Positions 1 to 7,469 of a stretch of 9,323 nucleotides of DNA are shown here, piece after piece (position 1 is the first letter of the stretch; every line of letters starts with the position of its first letter). The notes beneath the pieces were generated by a model, which worked only from the letters and a program-made list of their open reading frames with translations, made no database searches and was not told the origin of the DNA. Source of the stretch: Acidimicrobiia bacterium (GTDB lineage Bacteria > Actinomycetota > Acidimicrobiia > Spongiisociales > UBA5794); contig JABDMN010000268.1 in NCBI GenBank assembly GCA_013001485.1, positions 1-9,323 on the forward strand, given 5' to 3'. Made by a program: the position numbers and the translations under genes.

Positions 1-1
1 C

Positions 2-202
2 GCCGAGGATCCGTCGGAGCAGATCAACCTCGCCGACAGCCGCCCCGAGAAGCGTGCCGAGCTCGAGGCTCTGATCACCGCGCACTGGGCGGGCGCTCGC
101 CCACCACTCTATCCGCACACGACGGAAAGCCCCATTCGCATCGACAAGACGAACGCGGATCCGTTCGCGCCAGGTGACGAGTACGTGATCTGGCCGAACT
201 GA
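2..202 (+). CDS. Sulfatase, C-terminal fragment (gene begins upstream of the window)
   Basis: This is the last 66 codons of a gene cut by the window edge, read in frame 2 and ending in TGA at 200-202. The visible peptide starts AEDPSEQINLADSRPEK and continues with a short helix (AELEALITAHW) and a PPLYP segment. That order, DPxExxNLA then PEK, a leucine-rich helix ending in His, then a proline/tyrosine tail, is typical of the C-terminal subdomain of S1 sulfatases of the alkaline phosphatase superfamily, which hydrolyse sulfate esters. The catalytic formylglycine site lies upstream and cannot be seen, so activity and substrate are unknown. The next gene starts only 29 bases downstream, so the two are probably co-transcribed. 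A different member of the same superfamily is the main alternative. Confidence 0.72.
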   Translation, partial: AEDPSEQINLADSRPEKRAELEALITAHWAGARPPLYPHTTESPIRIDKTNADPFAPGDEYVIWPN

Positions 203-231
203 CCCGCAGCGGAGACCAGAACAGGACAAAG

Positions 232-1242
232 ATGAAAGAGTCGAAGCTTCCACTGACCCTGGCATTCTTCGCAGCGCTCGCCGGGTGCAACGACCGAGCT
301 GACAGCCCCCACGGCGACCGCAGCCACGGGCTGAGCGCGGTCGACGCGCCCCTCGAGCTCACGCCCGACCTCTGTGATGACCCCAGCAAGATCGCCTTCG
401 TCTTGGGTTCGCTCCTCCGAGGCGGCGATGCCCCTTCGTTCGGCAAGCCCAACCCGGCGCAGTTCTTCCGAATGATCGCCGCGCCCACGAAGGGGCCCTT
501 CTACATGGTCAACCTGATTCGGTTCCGTGACCGAGCCGTGTATGCAGACGGGCGACAGACCGACCTGACTGGGCGCGAGGCGAACGCACTCTATTTCCCC
601 ATCGAGTTCATCGAGGCCATCGGCGCCCGGATCGTCTTCGCCGGCGAGGTCGAAGACACGACGCTCGGCGAGGAGGGCGCGTGGGACCAGGTGGCCATCG
701 TCGAGTACCCCTGCCCGCTCGCTCTGTTCGCGATGATCACCCACCCGGGCTTCCGGGCCCGCTCGGTGCACAAGGATGCTGGCGTGGAGGCAAGCATCGT
801 GATGGTCACGCACCTGCAGCCGGTCGATGACGTCGAGCCGACGGAGACTTCGTTTCCCCTCGGCATCCACGACCCGGCATTCGAGCTGGTGCGGGTGTTT
901 CGCTACCGCGAGCGGGCGCAGCATGGCGACGTTCCGAGCAAGACCGCCCGCACTGGTCAAGAGGCAATGGACCTGTATGCCTCCAGTCTTCGCGAGGCCG
1001 AGCGGCAAGCTGGCTTCTACCCGAAGGCACGTCTCACCGTGCAAGGTGTGTTGATAGGAGACGGGCGGGCCTGGGACGAGGTCTGGATCGACTCGGTGCG
1101 GAGCCGCGCCGCGTTCGATTCTCTCCGTGCCGCCCCGGCAGTCGTGACGGCCGAGCCGCATCGCAAGGCCGCTCTGGAGGAGGCCTTCGGCGTCACAATC
1201 GATCCCATCTTGTCCTCGATCCCAAAGAAGAAAGAGAAATGA
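232..1242 (+). CDS. Lipoprotein with two tandem DUF1330-like domains (copy A, no Cys module)
   Basis: 336 aa. An AGGA at 223-226 precedes the ATG by 5 bases. Residues 4-19 are a short signal peptide ending in a lipobox (LAGC, Cys19; +2 is Asn), so the mature protein should be lipid-anchored. Domain 1 (about residues 89-193) has the DUF1330-like pattern: strand FYMVNLIRFR, then LTGREANALY, GARIVFAGEVE, WDQVAIVEYP, and a helix with the HPGF...HKDAG segment. Domain 2 (about 217-325) repeats it in degenerate form: LVRVFRYRERA, TGQEAMDLY, and GDGRAWDEVWI. Tandem ferredoxin-like domains of this type form dimeric alpha-beta barrels; the biochemical role of the family is not established. It is a clear paralogue of the protein at 7954-9255 but stops at PILSSIP-KKKEK, exactly where the paralogue runs on into its cysteine module. 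It probably shares an operon with the upstream sulfatase. Confidence 0.75.
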   Translation: MKESKLPLTLAFFAALAGCNDRADSPHGDRSHGLSAVDAPLELTPDLCDDPSKIAFVLGSLLRGGDAPSFGKPNPAQFFRMIAAPTKGPFYMVNLIRFRDRAVYADGRQTDLTGREANALYFPIEFIEAIGARIVFAGEVEDTTLGEEGAWDQVAIVEYPCPLALFAMITHPGFRARSVHKDAGVEASIVMVTHLQPVDDVEPTETSFPLGIHDPAFELVRVFRYRERAQHGDVPSKTARTGQEAMDLYASSLREAERQAGFYPKARLTVQGVLIGDGRAWDEVWIDSVRSRAAFDSLRAAPAVVTAEPHRKAALEEAFGVTIDPILSSIPKKKEK

Positions 1243-1282
1243 ACCACGACGAAACGCGCCTCGCGCGACGCTACAGTTCGCT

Positions 1283-1313
1283 ACGAAACGCAGCACATTG
1301 CTCGTGGTTTCGT
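1283..1313. repeat. Inverted repeat ACGAAAC-N17-GTTTCGT (copy 1)
   Basis: The arms are perfect over 7 bp, with arm centres 24 bp apart. The same CGAAAC-N17-GTTTCG core, with the identical 17-base spacing, recurs at 7845-7873. The spacer core GCAG...ATTGC.CGT is also shared. Confidence 0.7.
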
Positions 1314-1383
1314 GCAGCGCCCCATCCCAGACTCGTCGACAGATATCGAAGTGGCCTGAAAGGGTCGGTCTCTCAAATCTTAG

Positions 1384-1389
1384 AAGGAG
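1384..1389 (+). promoter_or_regulatory. Ribosome binding site deciding the dehalogenase start
   Basis: AAGGAG lies 7 bases before the ATG at 1397. The reading frame is open upstream to a GTG-like start at 1298, but only the 1397 start gives a Shine-Dalgarno at proper spacing and puts the lipoprotein signal peptide at the N-terminus. Confidence 0.8.
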
Positions 1390-1396
1390 CATACCA

Positions 1397-2902
1397 ATGA
1401 AAGATGTGAGCTTGTTGCTCATCCTGGCCGTTCTTGCGACGTTGGGCGGCTGCAACGACGACGGCACCGGCAGCACGACCGAAGCGCTCGCGTGCGACGC
1501 CGAACCGGAGGTCATGACGACCAGCGCCGGCGTTGACTTCGTACGCACGCCGGACGCCTGCTTCGAAGACCTGCCGGACTGGCCTTACGCGCCTCAGTAC
1601 GTCGATATCGACGGACTGCGTCAGGGGTACGTCGACGAGGGGCCAGCGGACGGCAAGGTCGTCCTGTTGCTTCACGGGCAGCCGTCTTGGTCGTACCTCT
1701 ACCGGAAGATGATCCCGGTCCTGGTCGACGGCGGCTACCGCGTCATCGCGATGGACCACCTCGGCATGGGGCGGTCCGACAAGCCTACCGAGGTCGAGTA
1801 CTACACCTACCTCCGACACAATGAGCGGCTCGAGTCCTTCATCGACGAGCTGGAGCTGCAGGACATCCATCTGTTCGTCCAGGACTGGGGCAGTCTCATC
1901 GGCCTGCGGGTCGCTGGGCTCAACCCGGACAGGTTCGCCGCGATTGCCGTGGGCAACGGCGACCTGCCGGTGATTCCCGCGGACCAGAGCGTCATCCCGC
2001 CCATCGAAGATCCGGATGTCGTCGATGACAGCATCGAGTGGTTCGTTGGCAGTCTGCCGCCACAGCAACCTGCGTTCTACGACGGCTGCGAGTTCCAGCC
2101 CGAGGTCCTGTTGGATGCGATGGGATTGGACCCCGGGCAGGCGCCGTCGCTCGACGCCGGGGCGGGCTTCTCGACGTGGGCGCAATACGCCATGAAAAAC
2201 AGCCAGTTCCGACCCTCCGAAATCGTCGAAGGACTGACTTGGTTCGACCTGCCCGCCGAGGAAGAAGCGGCTTACGACGCGCCTTACCCGAGTCGCACGT
2301 ACATGACGGGCCCGCGCACCTTCCCGTCCCTCGTCATCCAGATGTCAGGGGTCAACGACGAGGCGCGCGCCGGCCTGGAGGCATTCGAAAGACCCTTCCT
2401 GACGATCTGGGGATCGAACGACCCCGGCAACCTGGGAGCGTGCGCGACCCAGGACGCGCTCATCTGCAACGTAGCGGGCGCAGAGGGGCAGGCCCACGTG
2501 CGGCTTTCCCAGGCGAGCCACTTCCTTCAGGACGACCAGGGCGAGGTCATTGCCGAGCGTCTCGTCGCCTTCTTCAACGGCGAGTCGGGGTCGGCTGAGT
2601 ACATCGCTGAGTGCACAAGCGGCGAGCCAGCGCTACCCGTCACGGCAGACGGCACCGGAACCCCGTGCGCGACGGACGCAGACTGCGTCGACCTCGTGGC
2701 GAGCACGTGCCTGACGGACGGATCGACACAGGGTTTCTGCACGATCGAGCTGTGTAAGCCCGACGGCTGTGGCGACTTCTACTCGTGCTGCGGGGGCTGC
2801 AACCCGGCAGCCGCCGATATGTTGCCCTTCGCAGAGAGCGCGTGCCTGCCAGAGGTCGCGGCCGACCAGTTGGAAGTCGGCGCGGGCTGCACCTGTGACT
2901 AG
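1397..2902 (+). CDS. Haloalkane dehalogenase-like (HLD-I type) lipoprotein with C-terminal 12-Cys module
   Basis: 501 aa. The signal peptide ends in LGGC (Cys19, +2 Asn), predicting a lipid-anchored extracytoplasmic protein. Residues about 60-395 are an alpha/beta hydrolase of haloalkane dehalogenase type: HGQPSWSYLYRKMIP (93-107, oxyanion region), MDHLGMGRSDKP (119-130), nucleophile elbow VQDWG with Asp163, likely acid Asp342 in IWGSNDP, and His375 in ASHFLQDD. Trp164 after the nucleophile and Trp261 in GFSTW match, from memory, the two halide-stabilising tryptophans of DhlA. The cap appears longer than DhlA's (extra residues about 191-253). Residues 424-501 form a module with 12 cysteines ending CTCD-stop. 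Known HLDs hydrolyse C-halogen bonds in the cytoplasm or periplasm; the substrate here is unknown. An epoxide hydrolase is less likely because the cap tyrosines and HLD signatures favour a dehalogenase. It is followed by propeller genes after 24 bases. Confidence 0.8.
   Translation: MKDVSLLLILAVLATLGGCNDDGTGSTTEALACDAEPEVMTTSAGVDFVRTPDACFEDLPDWPYAPQYVDIDGLRQGYVDEGPADGKVVLLLHGQPSWSYLYRKMIPVLVDGGYRVIAMDHLGMGRSDKPTEVEYYTYLRHNERLESFIDELELQDIHLFVQDWGSLIGLRVAGLNPDRFAAIAVGNGDLPVIPADQSVIPPIEDPDVVDDSIEWFVGSLPPQQPAFYDGCEFQPEVLLDAMGLDPGQAPSLDAGAGFSTWAQYAMKNSQFRPSEIVEGLTWFDLPAEEEAAYDAPYPSRTYMTGPRTFPSLVIQMSGVNDEARAGLEAFERPFLTIWGSNDPGNLGACATQDALICNVAGAEGQAHVRLSQASHFLQDDQGEVIAERLVAFFNGESGSAEYIAECTSGEPALPVTADGTGTPCATDADCVDLVASTCLTDGSTQGFCTIELCKPDGCGDFYSCCGGCNPAAADMLPFAESACLPEVAADQLEVGAGCTCD
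2666..2899 (+). other. 12-cysteine C-terminal module, copy 1 (in dehalogenase)
   Basis: This covers residues 424-501 of the dehalogenase-like protein. The spacing is C-x5-C-x7-C-x9-C-x4-C-x4-C-x5-CC-x2-C-x14-C-x14-C-x-C-D, followed directly by the stop codon. Twelve cysteines would allow six disulfides, consistent with an exported location. The start CxTDxDC resembles cysteine-rich CxxDxDC segments common in myxobacterial surface proteins. Its function is unknown. Confidence 0.8.
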
Positions 2903-2913
2903 GAATGCGACCC

Positions 2914-2920
2914 AGGAGGT
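2914..2920 (+). promoter_or_regulatory. Ribosome binding site for propeller gene A
   Basis: AGGAGGT is close to the full anti-16S complement. It lies 6 bases before the ATG at 2927 and only 3 before the in-frame GTG at 2924, so ATG 2927 is preferred. Confidence 0.8.
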
Positions 2921-2926
2921 GATGTG

Positions 2927-4375
2927 ATGAGAAAGCGACACTGGCTCCTGACCCTGGTTCTCGGCTTGGCCCTGGCCGGCTGCAGCAACGACGGTGGCGA
3001 CGGCACGGTTGACGTAACCGACGACGACGTCGTCGTCGACCCTGACGATCTCGTCGGTTACCGCGCATCTCTGTACCCATCCCATGTCCCCAGCGAGCGG
3101 ACGAACCTCAACGGCACCAACACGCTGCTCGACGTCGGCCTCCCGCGGGACGCGACCCTCGACGACGTCGTCGTCGAGACGATCGAGATGCCGTTCCCGG
3201 TGATACTCTACACCCGCGAGATCGACGAGATCTTCGTGATGGGAGGGACGCCGTTGGCGCTGGACAGGTACGCGTCGCTGGTCGACGGATTGCCAATGGG
3301 CGAGAACGCGACGGCGCCGTACTTCGCGAAGTTCGTGCCGAGCACGGGCGAGATCACCTACCTCGATCTCGATCGCGGCGAAGGGCTGCCCTACGTGGGA
3401 GGGGCCGTGATCCACGCCGACGGCTACGTGTACGCCGTCTCCCAGGCGCACCTGTACCGCATCGAGCCCGAGGCGATGGTGATCGAGGCGTCGGTGGCTC
3501 TGCCGACCGACGGCCCCGCGACCGTCTACAACGGCTTGATCACCGGTCGGACCGGGGAGTTGATCCTGAAATCGCTGTCGTTCTTGACCGGTGCAACGAT
3601 GTTGTCGCTGATCGACGGCGAGACGTTGGAAACGGTGTTCTCCACCCCGTGCGACTGCGCGAGCGCCCGCATCGCGCTCGCCCTCGATGGCGACGGTCTC
3701 GAGCACCTGTACCACCTCAACCGCGAGCAGACATTCCGCTACGTCGTCGAGCCCGGGTCGTTGACGCTGGACGAGACCTGGGTCGCACGGTTCGATCCGG
3801 ATGGCACGGGGATCAACGAGGAGCCCACCTCGCCGGTGATCTTCGACGGTCGGGTTCACTACACGACCAACACGAACTTGGACGCCGCCACGCCGATGCG
3901 GGTGTTCTGGCAGGACGTCGACGCGGTCTACACGCCGGACATGCCGCCGCTGACCGGTCCGCTGATGTTCGACGACGGACCCGACGGTCTCGCGGGGGCG
4001 AGCTTCGGGGGGCTCGCGGCCGACGAGCTGACCGGGATCCTCATCGGCAACGACCAGGTGCGCGGTCTGGTCAACGCGTTCGTCACGAGGGACGACGGCT
4101 CCATCGACGTGCTGTGGCAGCGCGAATTCAACCATAGCTCGGCGAACACTGTGGTGTCGGACCGCCAGGTGCTCTACGTCACCGACTTCGTCGACGGGTC
4201 CAACCACCTGGTGATGCTGGACCTGATGACGGGAGACGAGCTGCTGCGGATCCCGACGCCCGCCACGCGGGCCTCGATCGGTTCGGTGATATGCACCCCT
4301 GGCGGGGACGTCTACATGGCGGCCAACGAGTCGGGGCAGCCGACGGGGTTCCTGGTGCGGATTCATGTGCCCTGA
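2927..4375 (+). CDS. Beta-propeller-like lipoprotein A
   Basis: 482 aa from ATG 2927. The signal peptide ends in LAGC (Cys19, +2 Ser), followed by an Asp/Val-rich linker (about 24-43). The mature part is built from repeated short beta-strand units typical of a PQQ/WD40-like propeller: YVGGAVIHADGYVYAVSQAHLYRIEP (given as key residues GG at 158-159, YVY 167-169), YNGLITGRTGELILKS, LSLIDGETLETVF, EHLYHLN, and YVTDFVDGSNHLVMLDLMTG near the end. The block EEPTSPVIFDGRVHYTTNT (about 298-316) is shared with the next gene. No catalytic motif or PQQ dehydrogenase signature is visible; propellers of this kind may bind ligands or carry lactonase-like activity, but neither can be claimed here. The next paralogue follows 34 bases downstream. 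Confidence 0.75.
   Translation: MRKRHWLLTLVLGLALAGCSNDGGDGTVDVTDDDVVVDPDDLVGYRASLYPSHVPSERTNLNGTNTLLDVGLPRDATLDDVVVETIEMPFPVILYTREIDEIFVMGGTPLALDRYASLVDGLPMGENATAPYFAKFVPSTGEITYLDLDRGEGLPYVGGAVIHADGYVYAVSQAHLYRIEPEAMVIEASVALPTDGPATVYNGLITGRTGELILKSLSFLTGATMLSLIDGETLETVFSTPCDCASARIALALDGDGLEHLYHLNREQTFRYVVEPGSLTLDETWVARFDPDGTGINEEPTSPVIFDGRVHYTTNTNLDAATPMRVFWQDVDAVYTPDMPPLTGPLMFDDGPDGLAGASFGGLAADELTGILIGNDQVRGLVNAFVTRDDGSIDVLWQREFNHSSANTVVSDRQVLYVTDFVDGSNHLVMLDLMTGDELLRIPTPATRASIGSVICTPGGDVYMAANESGQPTGFLVRIHVP
3158..3178 (+). other. GAC/GTC-rich hairpin inside propeller gene A
   Basis: CTCGACGAC (3158-3166) and GTCGTCGAG (3170-3178) can pair around a 3-base loop. A similar 20-bp perfect palindrome of GAC/GTC triplets lies at 3019-3038. 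Both encode Asp-Asp-Val-Val runs, so codon composition is a sufficient explanation. Confidence 0.35.
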
Positions 4376-4397
4376 ACGAGGTCGGCTTTTGCAGTCC

Positions 4398-4403
4398 AAG
4401 GAG
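4398..4403 (+). promoter_or_regulatory. Ribosome binding site for propeller gene B
   Basis: AAGGAG lies 6 bases before ATG 4410. The frame is open back to 4365, inside the preceding gene, but that extension has no ribosome binding site and would bury the signal peptide. Confidence 0.8.
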
Positions 4404-4409
4404 TTGCCC

Positions 4410-5852
4410 ATGCGTTCTGCTGTCTGGATTCGTGTGCTCGTCCTGCTCGGTGTGCTGAGTACGTTCGGCTGCGAGTCGTCGAACGAAGATTCCGCCGAGC
4501 ACCCGGACCCGGGCACATCCGCGGTGCAGCCGGGCTACCGGGCGTCGCTCTACCCCACCCCATGGCCGGCGGATCAGGCGAACCTCAATCGTTCCAACAG
4601 TGTTGTGAATGCCGGCCTACCGGTCGGCGTGAAGCCAGGCGAAGTCGCGGTCGAGTCGGTGGAGATGCCTTTCCCGACTTTCGCCTACACGCGCGAAGCG
4701 AATGAGGTGTTCGTGTTGGGGGGCCTGCCGACCTCGCTCGAGGATATCATCTCCGAGATCGACGGTGAGGCCCCGGGGGAAAACGCGTTTGAGCCACATC
4801 TCTCGCGGTACAACCCGGAGACGGCCGAAGTCGTGCAGTTGGATCTCGACCGCGGCACGGGAACACCCTACGTGGGAGGCGCGCTGATCCACGCCAACGG
4901 GTTTGTCTACGTACTCTCCCAGGCTTACCTGTACAAGATCGACGCCGAAACGATGGATATCGTCGAGGGTCGGCAGCTCGCGGATAGCCCAGGTCGGATC
5001 TACAACGGCCTGGCGACCGGTCGGTCCGGCGAGCTGATAACGAAGTACTTTTCGCTTTTCTCGCCGACCCCGGACTCGGCGTTTCTGCTCCTCGATCCGG
5101 ATACGCTCGAAACGCGATACGCCCTGGAGGCGCCCGGCGCCACGCCGAGACTGACGGTGCACGAGGACGAGTCGGGCCGAGAGTTCCTCTACCACCTGAA
5201 CACCGAGACCACGTTCCGGTTCGAGATCACGGGTGGGGAGCTCGTCTACGATGATTCCTGGGTCTCCCGCTACGATCCGTACGGCACCGGCGCGCCCAAC
5301 AACGAACCGACGTCTCCCATCATCGTCGGGGGCCGTGTTCATTACTGCACCAATACGATGGAGCAGACGTCCGAAGACCCCATGAGGATCTTCTGGCAGG
5401 AGGTCGAAGCGAACTATTCGGAGACCGACTCCCCGCTACTCGGTCAGCCCATGCTGGAAGGCATCGATACGCCGGGCTGGAGCTTCTTCAGCCCGGCCAT
5501 CGATGACCTGTTGGGGATCATCGTCGGCATGGACATGGGCTCGAGGGCGCTCGTCGCGTTGAGAATTCGAGACGACGGAAGCCTCCAACGGCTCTGGCAG
5601 AAGAACCTCGCAGGCGGAGCTCGCCCGACCATCGTAGGCGACCGTGGCTACGTCTACGCCACCGACTGGGTAGAAGGCGTCGATCACCTCGTCCTCCTCG
5701 ACCTCGAGACCGGCACAGAGATTCTCCGCGTCCCGACCACCGCGACTCGGCCCACGGTGGCCACCATCGTCGTGCTCGGAGACGAGGTCTACTACGGCAG
5801 CGGCGAGCCCGGCCGGCCCACCGGACTCTTCCACCGCTTCTACGTGCCATGA
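4410..5852 (+). CDS. Beta-propeller-like lipoprotein B (paralogue of A)
   Basis: 480 aa. The signal peptide runs to Cys21 in STFGC; this lipobox is weaker than in the neighbours (Thr at -3, Phe at -2), and +2 is Glu. After a linker, the protein aligns with propeller A end to end: GYRASLYP (A 44-51, B 42-49), EMPFP, YTRE, the DLDRGxGxPYVGGAxIHA block, YNGLxTGRxGEL, LYHLN, EPTSPxIxxGRVHYxTNT, FWQxVxA, and a closing GRPTGLFHRFYVP against A's GQPTGFLVRIHVP. The two therefore arose by tandem duplication and then diverged substantially. Function is unknown beyond a propeller fold. The stop codon is followed at once by a hairpin (5853-5869) before the next gene. Confidence 0.75.
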   Translation: MRSAVWIRVLVLLGVLSTFGCESSNEDSAEHPDPGTSAVQPGYRASLYPTPWPADQANLNRSNSVVNAGLPVGVKPGEVAVESVEMPFPTFAYTREANEVFVLGGLPTSLEDIISEIDGEAPGENAFEPHLSRYNPETAEVVQLDLDRGTGTPYVGGALIHANGFVYVLSQAYLYKIDAETMDIVEGRQLADSPGRIYNGLATGRSGELITKYFSLFSPTPDSAFLLLDPDTLETRYALEAPGATPRLTVHEDESGREFLYHLNTETTFRFEITGGELVYDDSWVSRYDPYGTGAPNNEPTSPIIVGGRVHYCTNTMEQTSEDPMRIFWQEVEANYSETDSPLLGQPMLEGIDTPGWSFFSPAIDDLLGIIVGMDMGSRALVALRIRDDGSLQRLWQKNLAGGARPTIVGDRGYVYATDWVEGVDHLVLLDLETGTEILRVPTTATRPTVATIVVLGDEVYYGSGEPGRPTGLFHRFYVP

Positions 5853-5869
5853 GCGCCAACCGTTGGCGC
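5853..5869 (+). other. Strong hairpin between propeller genes B and C
   Basis: GCGCCAACCGTTGGCGC is perfectly self-complementary apart from its central base. As RNA it folds to a 7-bp GC-rich stem with a CCG loop. It starts one base after the stop codon of the previous gene. There is no U tract behind it (GATATCCC follows), so it does not look like a classical intrinsic terminator. It could be an mRNA processing or stabilising stem, a partial terminator, or a dyad binding site. Confidence 0.5.
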
Positions 5870-5882
5870 GATATCCCTGCTC

Positions 5883-5888
5883 GGAGGA
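5883..5888 (+). promoter_or_regulatory. Ribosome binding site for gene C
   Basis: GGAGGA lies 5 bases before ATG 5894. It supports this start over the in-frame ATG at 5849, which overlaps the upstream stop codon. Confidence 0.75.
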
Positions 5889-5893
5889 CCAAG

Positions 5894-7435
5894 ATGAAAA
5901 CAAACCTTCCGCTGAGAGCCCTGCTCGCCATCGTCGTCGCGTCTGTTGGCGTGCTGGCGTCTTGCGCTGACGAGGGCGAGGACCTCGGGTGCGTGTCGCC
6001 TGCCGATGTTTTCCCGATCTCGTCGGCGCTCAAACCCGGGCCTACGGCGACTGGGCTGTACAATTCGGTCTCTGCATTCGAATATGCTGATCGGGCCCGG
6101 TCACACGTTCATCCGGCGGATTTTTATGGGTCTTGGCGTTCGCCGGAGGACAATGTCGTGACGGCGAGAGCATTCTCGGGGAACCATCCCAGTATGTACA
6201 ATGTCGTGACCCGAGAACGCTCAGAGTTGTTCCTCTATGGGGGAGATCCGCCGTCGGGGTCCGACGCGCAGGTGGTGAAGTTCGACGTTGAAAGAGGGGA
6301 GGAGGTCTGGATCCGTTCACTGGACGTGTCCGCAGATGCGTTTTCCTGGCCGGGCCTCGTAACCGCGCACGGGAACGGGGACCTGTACGTCGTGCATGGC
6401 GTACAGCTCGCACGCATCGACGCGGAGACTGGCACTACGATCGACAGCGTCGAACTGCCGATTCCCGCGGGCGTGTTGGCGTCTGACACTATCTTTAACG
6501 GTTTCAACGTGACATCCAACGGCACGCTGGTGGTGAAGTCGCTTTCCCGTCCCGCCGGATGCACAGTGCAAGGACTGAGTGCGGTCGCAGCATGCCTCGA
6601 TGTTGGACCGTTTCCACCGTCGCTGGTGTCGACTCTCGATCCGGAAACCCTGGAGGTGCTTGGAACAGTCGAGATGCCGGAAATGATCCTCACACGGCTC
6701 GCGATCGCTGAGTTCGAGGGGAGTGAGTTCGTCTACATGGGCGCGCTGGATGATGCGATCTATCGCATTCGAGTCGGGGACTCCGGGGCTTTGTCGCTCG
6801 ACACGTGGGTGTACGAAGGGTTCAGCGTCGAGGGGCAGCCCGGTTCGACGGAGGTCGTGGTGATGGGAGACTGGATCGTGTTCCAGACGACCGGAGGACT
6901 GGGGACGGTTCCGATGACGGTCCACGTCGTATCTCAGGCCGACCCGGCGGAGTTCGCCAGCCTCGACCCGTTCGACGCGGGGCCCACGGGCATCAGCCTC
7001 TTCCCGGGCTCTCTGTCCGCTGACCCGGACACCTCGCGGATCTACGCGCTGGATGCCGGGCGCGGGCAGGTCGGGTGTCTCCAGTTCGTCGAAGGGGACG
7101 AAGGGCCGGAGCTGACTCGTCTGTGGGTGGTCGACCAGACCACGCTCAACCTCGCCACCTTGATTGGGCCGGAAGACGCCCGGGTGCTCGTCACCACTGA
7201 CGCCCCCGGAGCGCTGATGGCGTTGGGAAGCGGCGTAGACGAGTACGATGAGTTCGTCGTCTGGCGCTCAGCGGAAACCGGTGAAGAGCTCACGCGGAGC
7301 GATGCGCTCCCTGCCATGGGGATTGGCCTGTCGGTGAATCCCGGCTTCTCCGGCACGATTCTGTATCCGGCGGCTGACGGTACGCTGTACGAACTCAGCC
7401 CTCGTGGAGTGGATCCGGTCTGCCCGACAGGCTGA
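5894..7435 (+). CDS. Divergent beta-propeller-like lipoprotein C
   Basis: 513 aa. The signal peptide ends in LASC (Cys24, +2 Ala). The mature part again shows propeller-type strand repeats: VVKFDVERGEEVWI (128-141), GNGDLYVVHGVQLARIDAETG (key residues 160-180), FNGFNVTSNGTLVVKSLS (201-218), STLDPETLEVLGTVE, EFVYMGALDDAIYRI, and a C-terminal strand series ending DGTLYELSP. Several blocks line up with A and B (FNGF...G.LVVKSLS against YNGL...GELILKSLS; LTRLWVVD against LQRLWQKN; ETGEELTR against ETGTEILR), so I read it as a distant relative of the same family. The PQQ-like pattern DxxTGxxxW is only partly present and no enzyme activity can be assigned. Extra cysteines (33, 223, 234, 395, 510) are absent from A and B. 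An alternative start at 5849 is less likely. Confidence 0.72.
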   Translation: MKTNLPLRALLAIVVASVGVLASCADEGEDLGCVSPADVFPISSALKPGPTATGLYNSVSAFEYADRARSHVHPADFYGSWRSPEDNVVTARAFSGNHPSMYNVVTRERSELFLYGGDPPSGSDAQVVKFDVERGEEVWIRSLDVSADAFSWPGLVTAHGNGDLYVVHGVQLARIDAETGTTIDSVELPIPAGVLASDTIFNGFNVTSNGTLVVKSLSRPAGCTVQGLSAVAACLDVGPFPPSLVSTLDPETLEVLGTVEMPEMILTRLAIAEFEGSEFVYMGALDDAIYRIRVGDSGALSLDTWVYEGFSVEGQPGSTEVVVMGDWIVFQTTGGLGTVPMTVHVVSQADPAEFASLDPFDAGPTGISLFPGSLSADPDTSRIYALDAGRGQVGCLQFVEGDEGPELTRLWVVDQTTLNLATLIGPEDARVLVTTDAPGALMALGSGVDEYDEFVVWRSAETGEELTRSDALPAMGIGLSVNPGFSGTILYPAADGTLYELSPRGVDPVCPTG

Positions 7436-7469
7436 GTCCGAACCGCCCCACCGACGAGGACGTTTCATC

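Larger units (their letters stand above)
1243..1396. promoter_or_regulatory. Intergenic spacer A with conserved inverted repeat
   Basis: This 154-base non-coding spacer precedes the dehalogenase gene. It contains ACGAAAC (1283-1289) and its exact reverse complement GTTTCGT (1307-1313), separated by 17 bases. From 1281 to about 1358 it aligns without gaps to 7842-7919 in the other spacer, with roughly two thirds of bases identical. The identical blocks include CTACGAAACGCAG and TCCCAGACTCG. An additional ACGAAACGC lies at 1249-1257. No convincing sigma-70 promoter or U-tract terminator is visible. A regulator binding site, a structured leader RNA, or a duplicated promoter region are all possible; the sequence alone does not separate them. 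Confidence 0.55.

Noticed and set aside
1285..1308. ECF sigma factor promoter (GAAAC ... CGT)
   Set aside because: The distance between the GAAAC and CGT elements (13-14 bases) is shorter than the usual 16-17, and the symmetrical arms fit a dyad better.
1298..1396. N-terminal extension of the dehalogenase gene
   Set aside because: The extension would run through the conserved inverted repeat, has no ribosome binding site, and would bury the lipoprotein signal.
109..1548. Long open frame on the minus strand (479 codons)
   Set aside because: It is antisense to the DUF1330-like gene and has no recognisable domain; the + strand gene is supported by a paralogue.
3019..3038. 20-bp perfect palindrome of GAC/GTC triplets as a regulatory site
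   Set aside because: It falls in the linker of propeller A and follows from consecutive Asp and Val codons (DDDVVVD); a similar run at 3158-3178 has the same cause.
2633..4516. Long open frame on the minus strand (627 codons)
   Set aside because: It lies entirely opposite the dehalogenase tail and propeller A, which have signal peptides, ribosome binding sites and paralogues. The minus-strand peptide is rich in Arg, His and Val, as expected from an antisense frame of GC-rich coding DNA.
5849..5893. Start of gene C at the ATG overlapping the stop of gene B
   Set aside because: An ATGA overlap is attractive for coupling, but GGAGGA before ATG 5894 and the signal peptide beginning at MKTN favour the later start.
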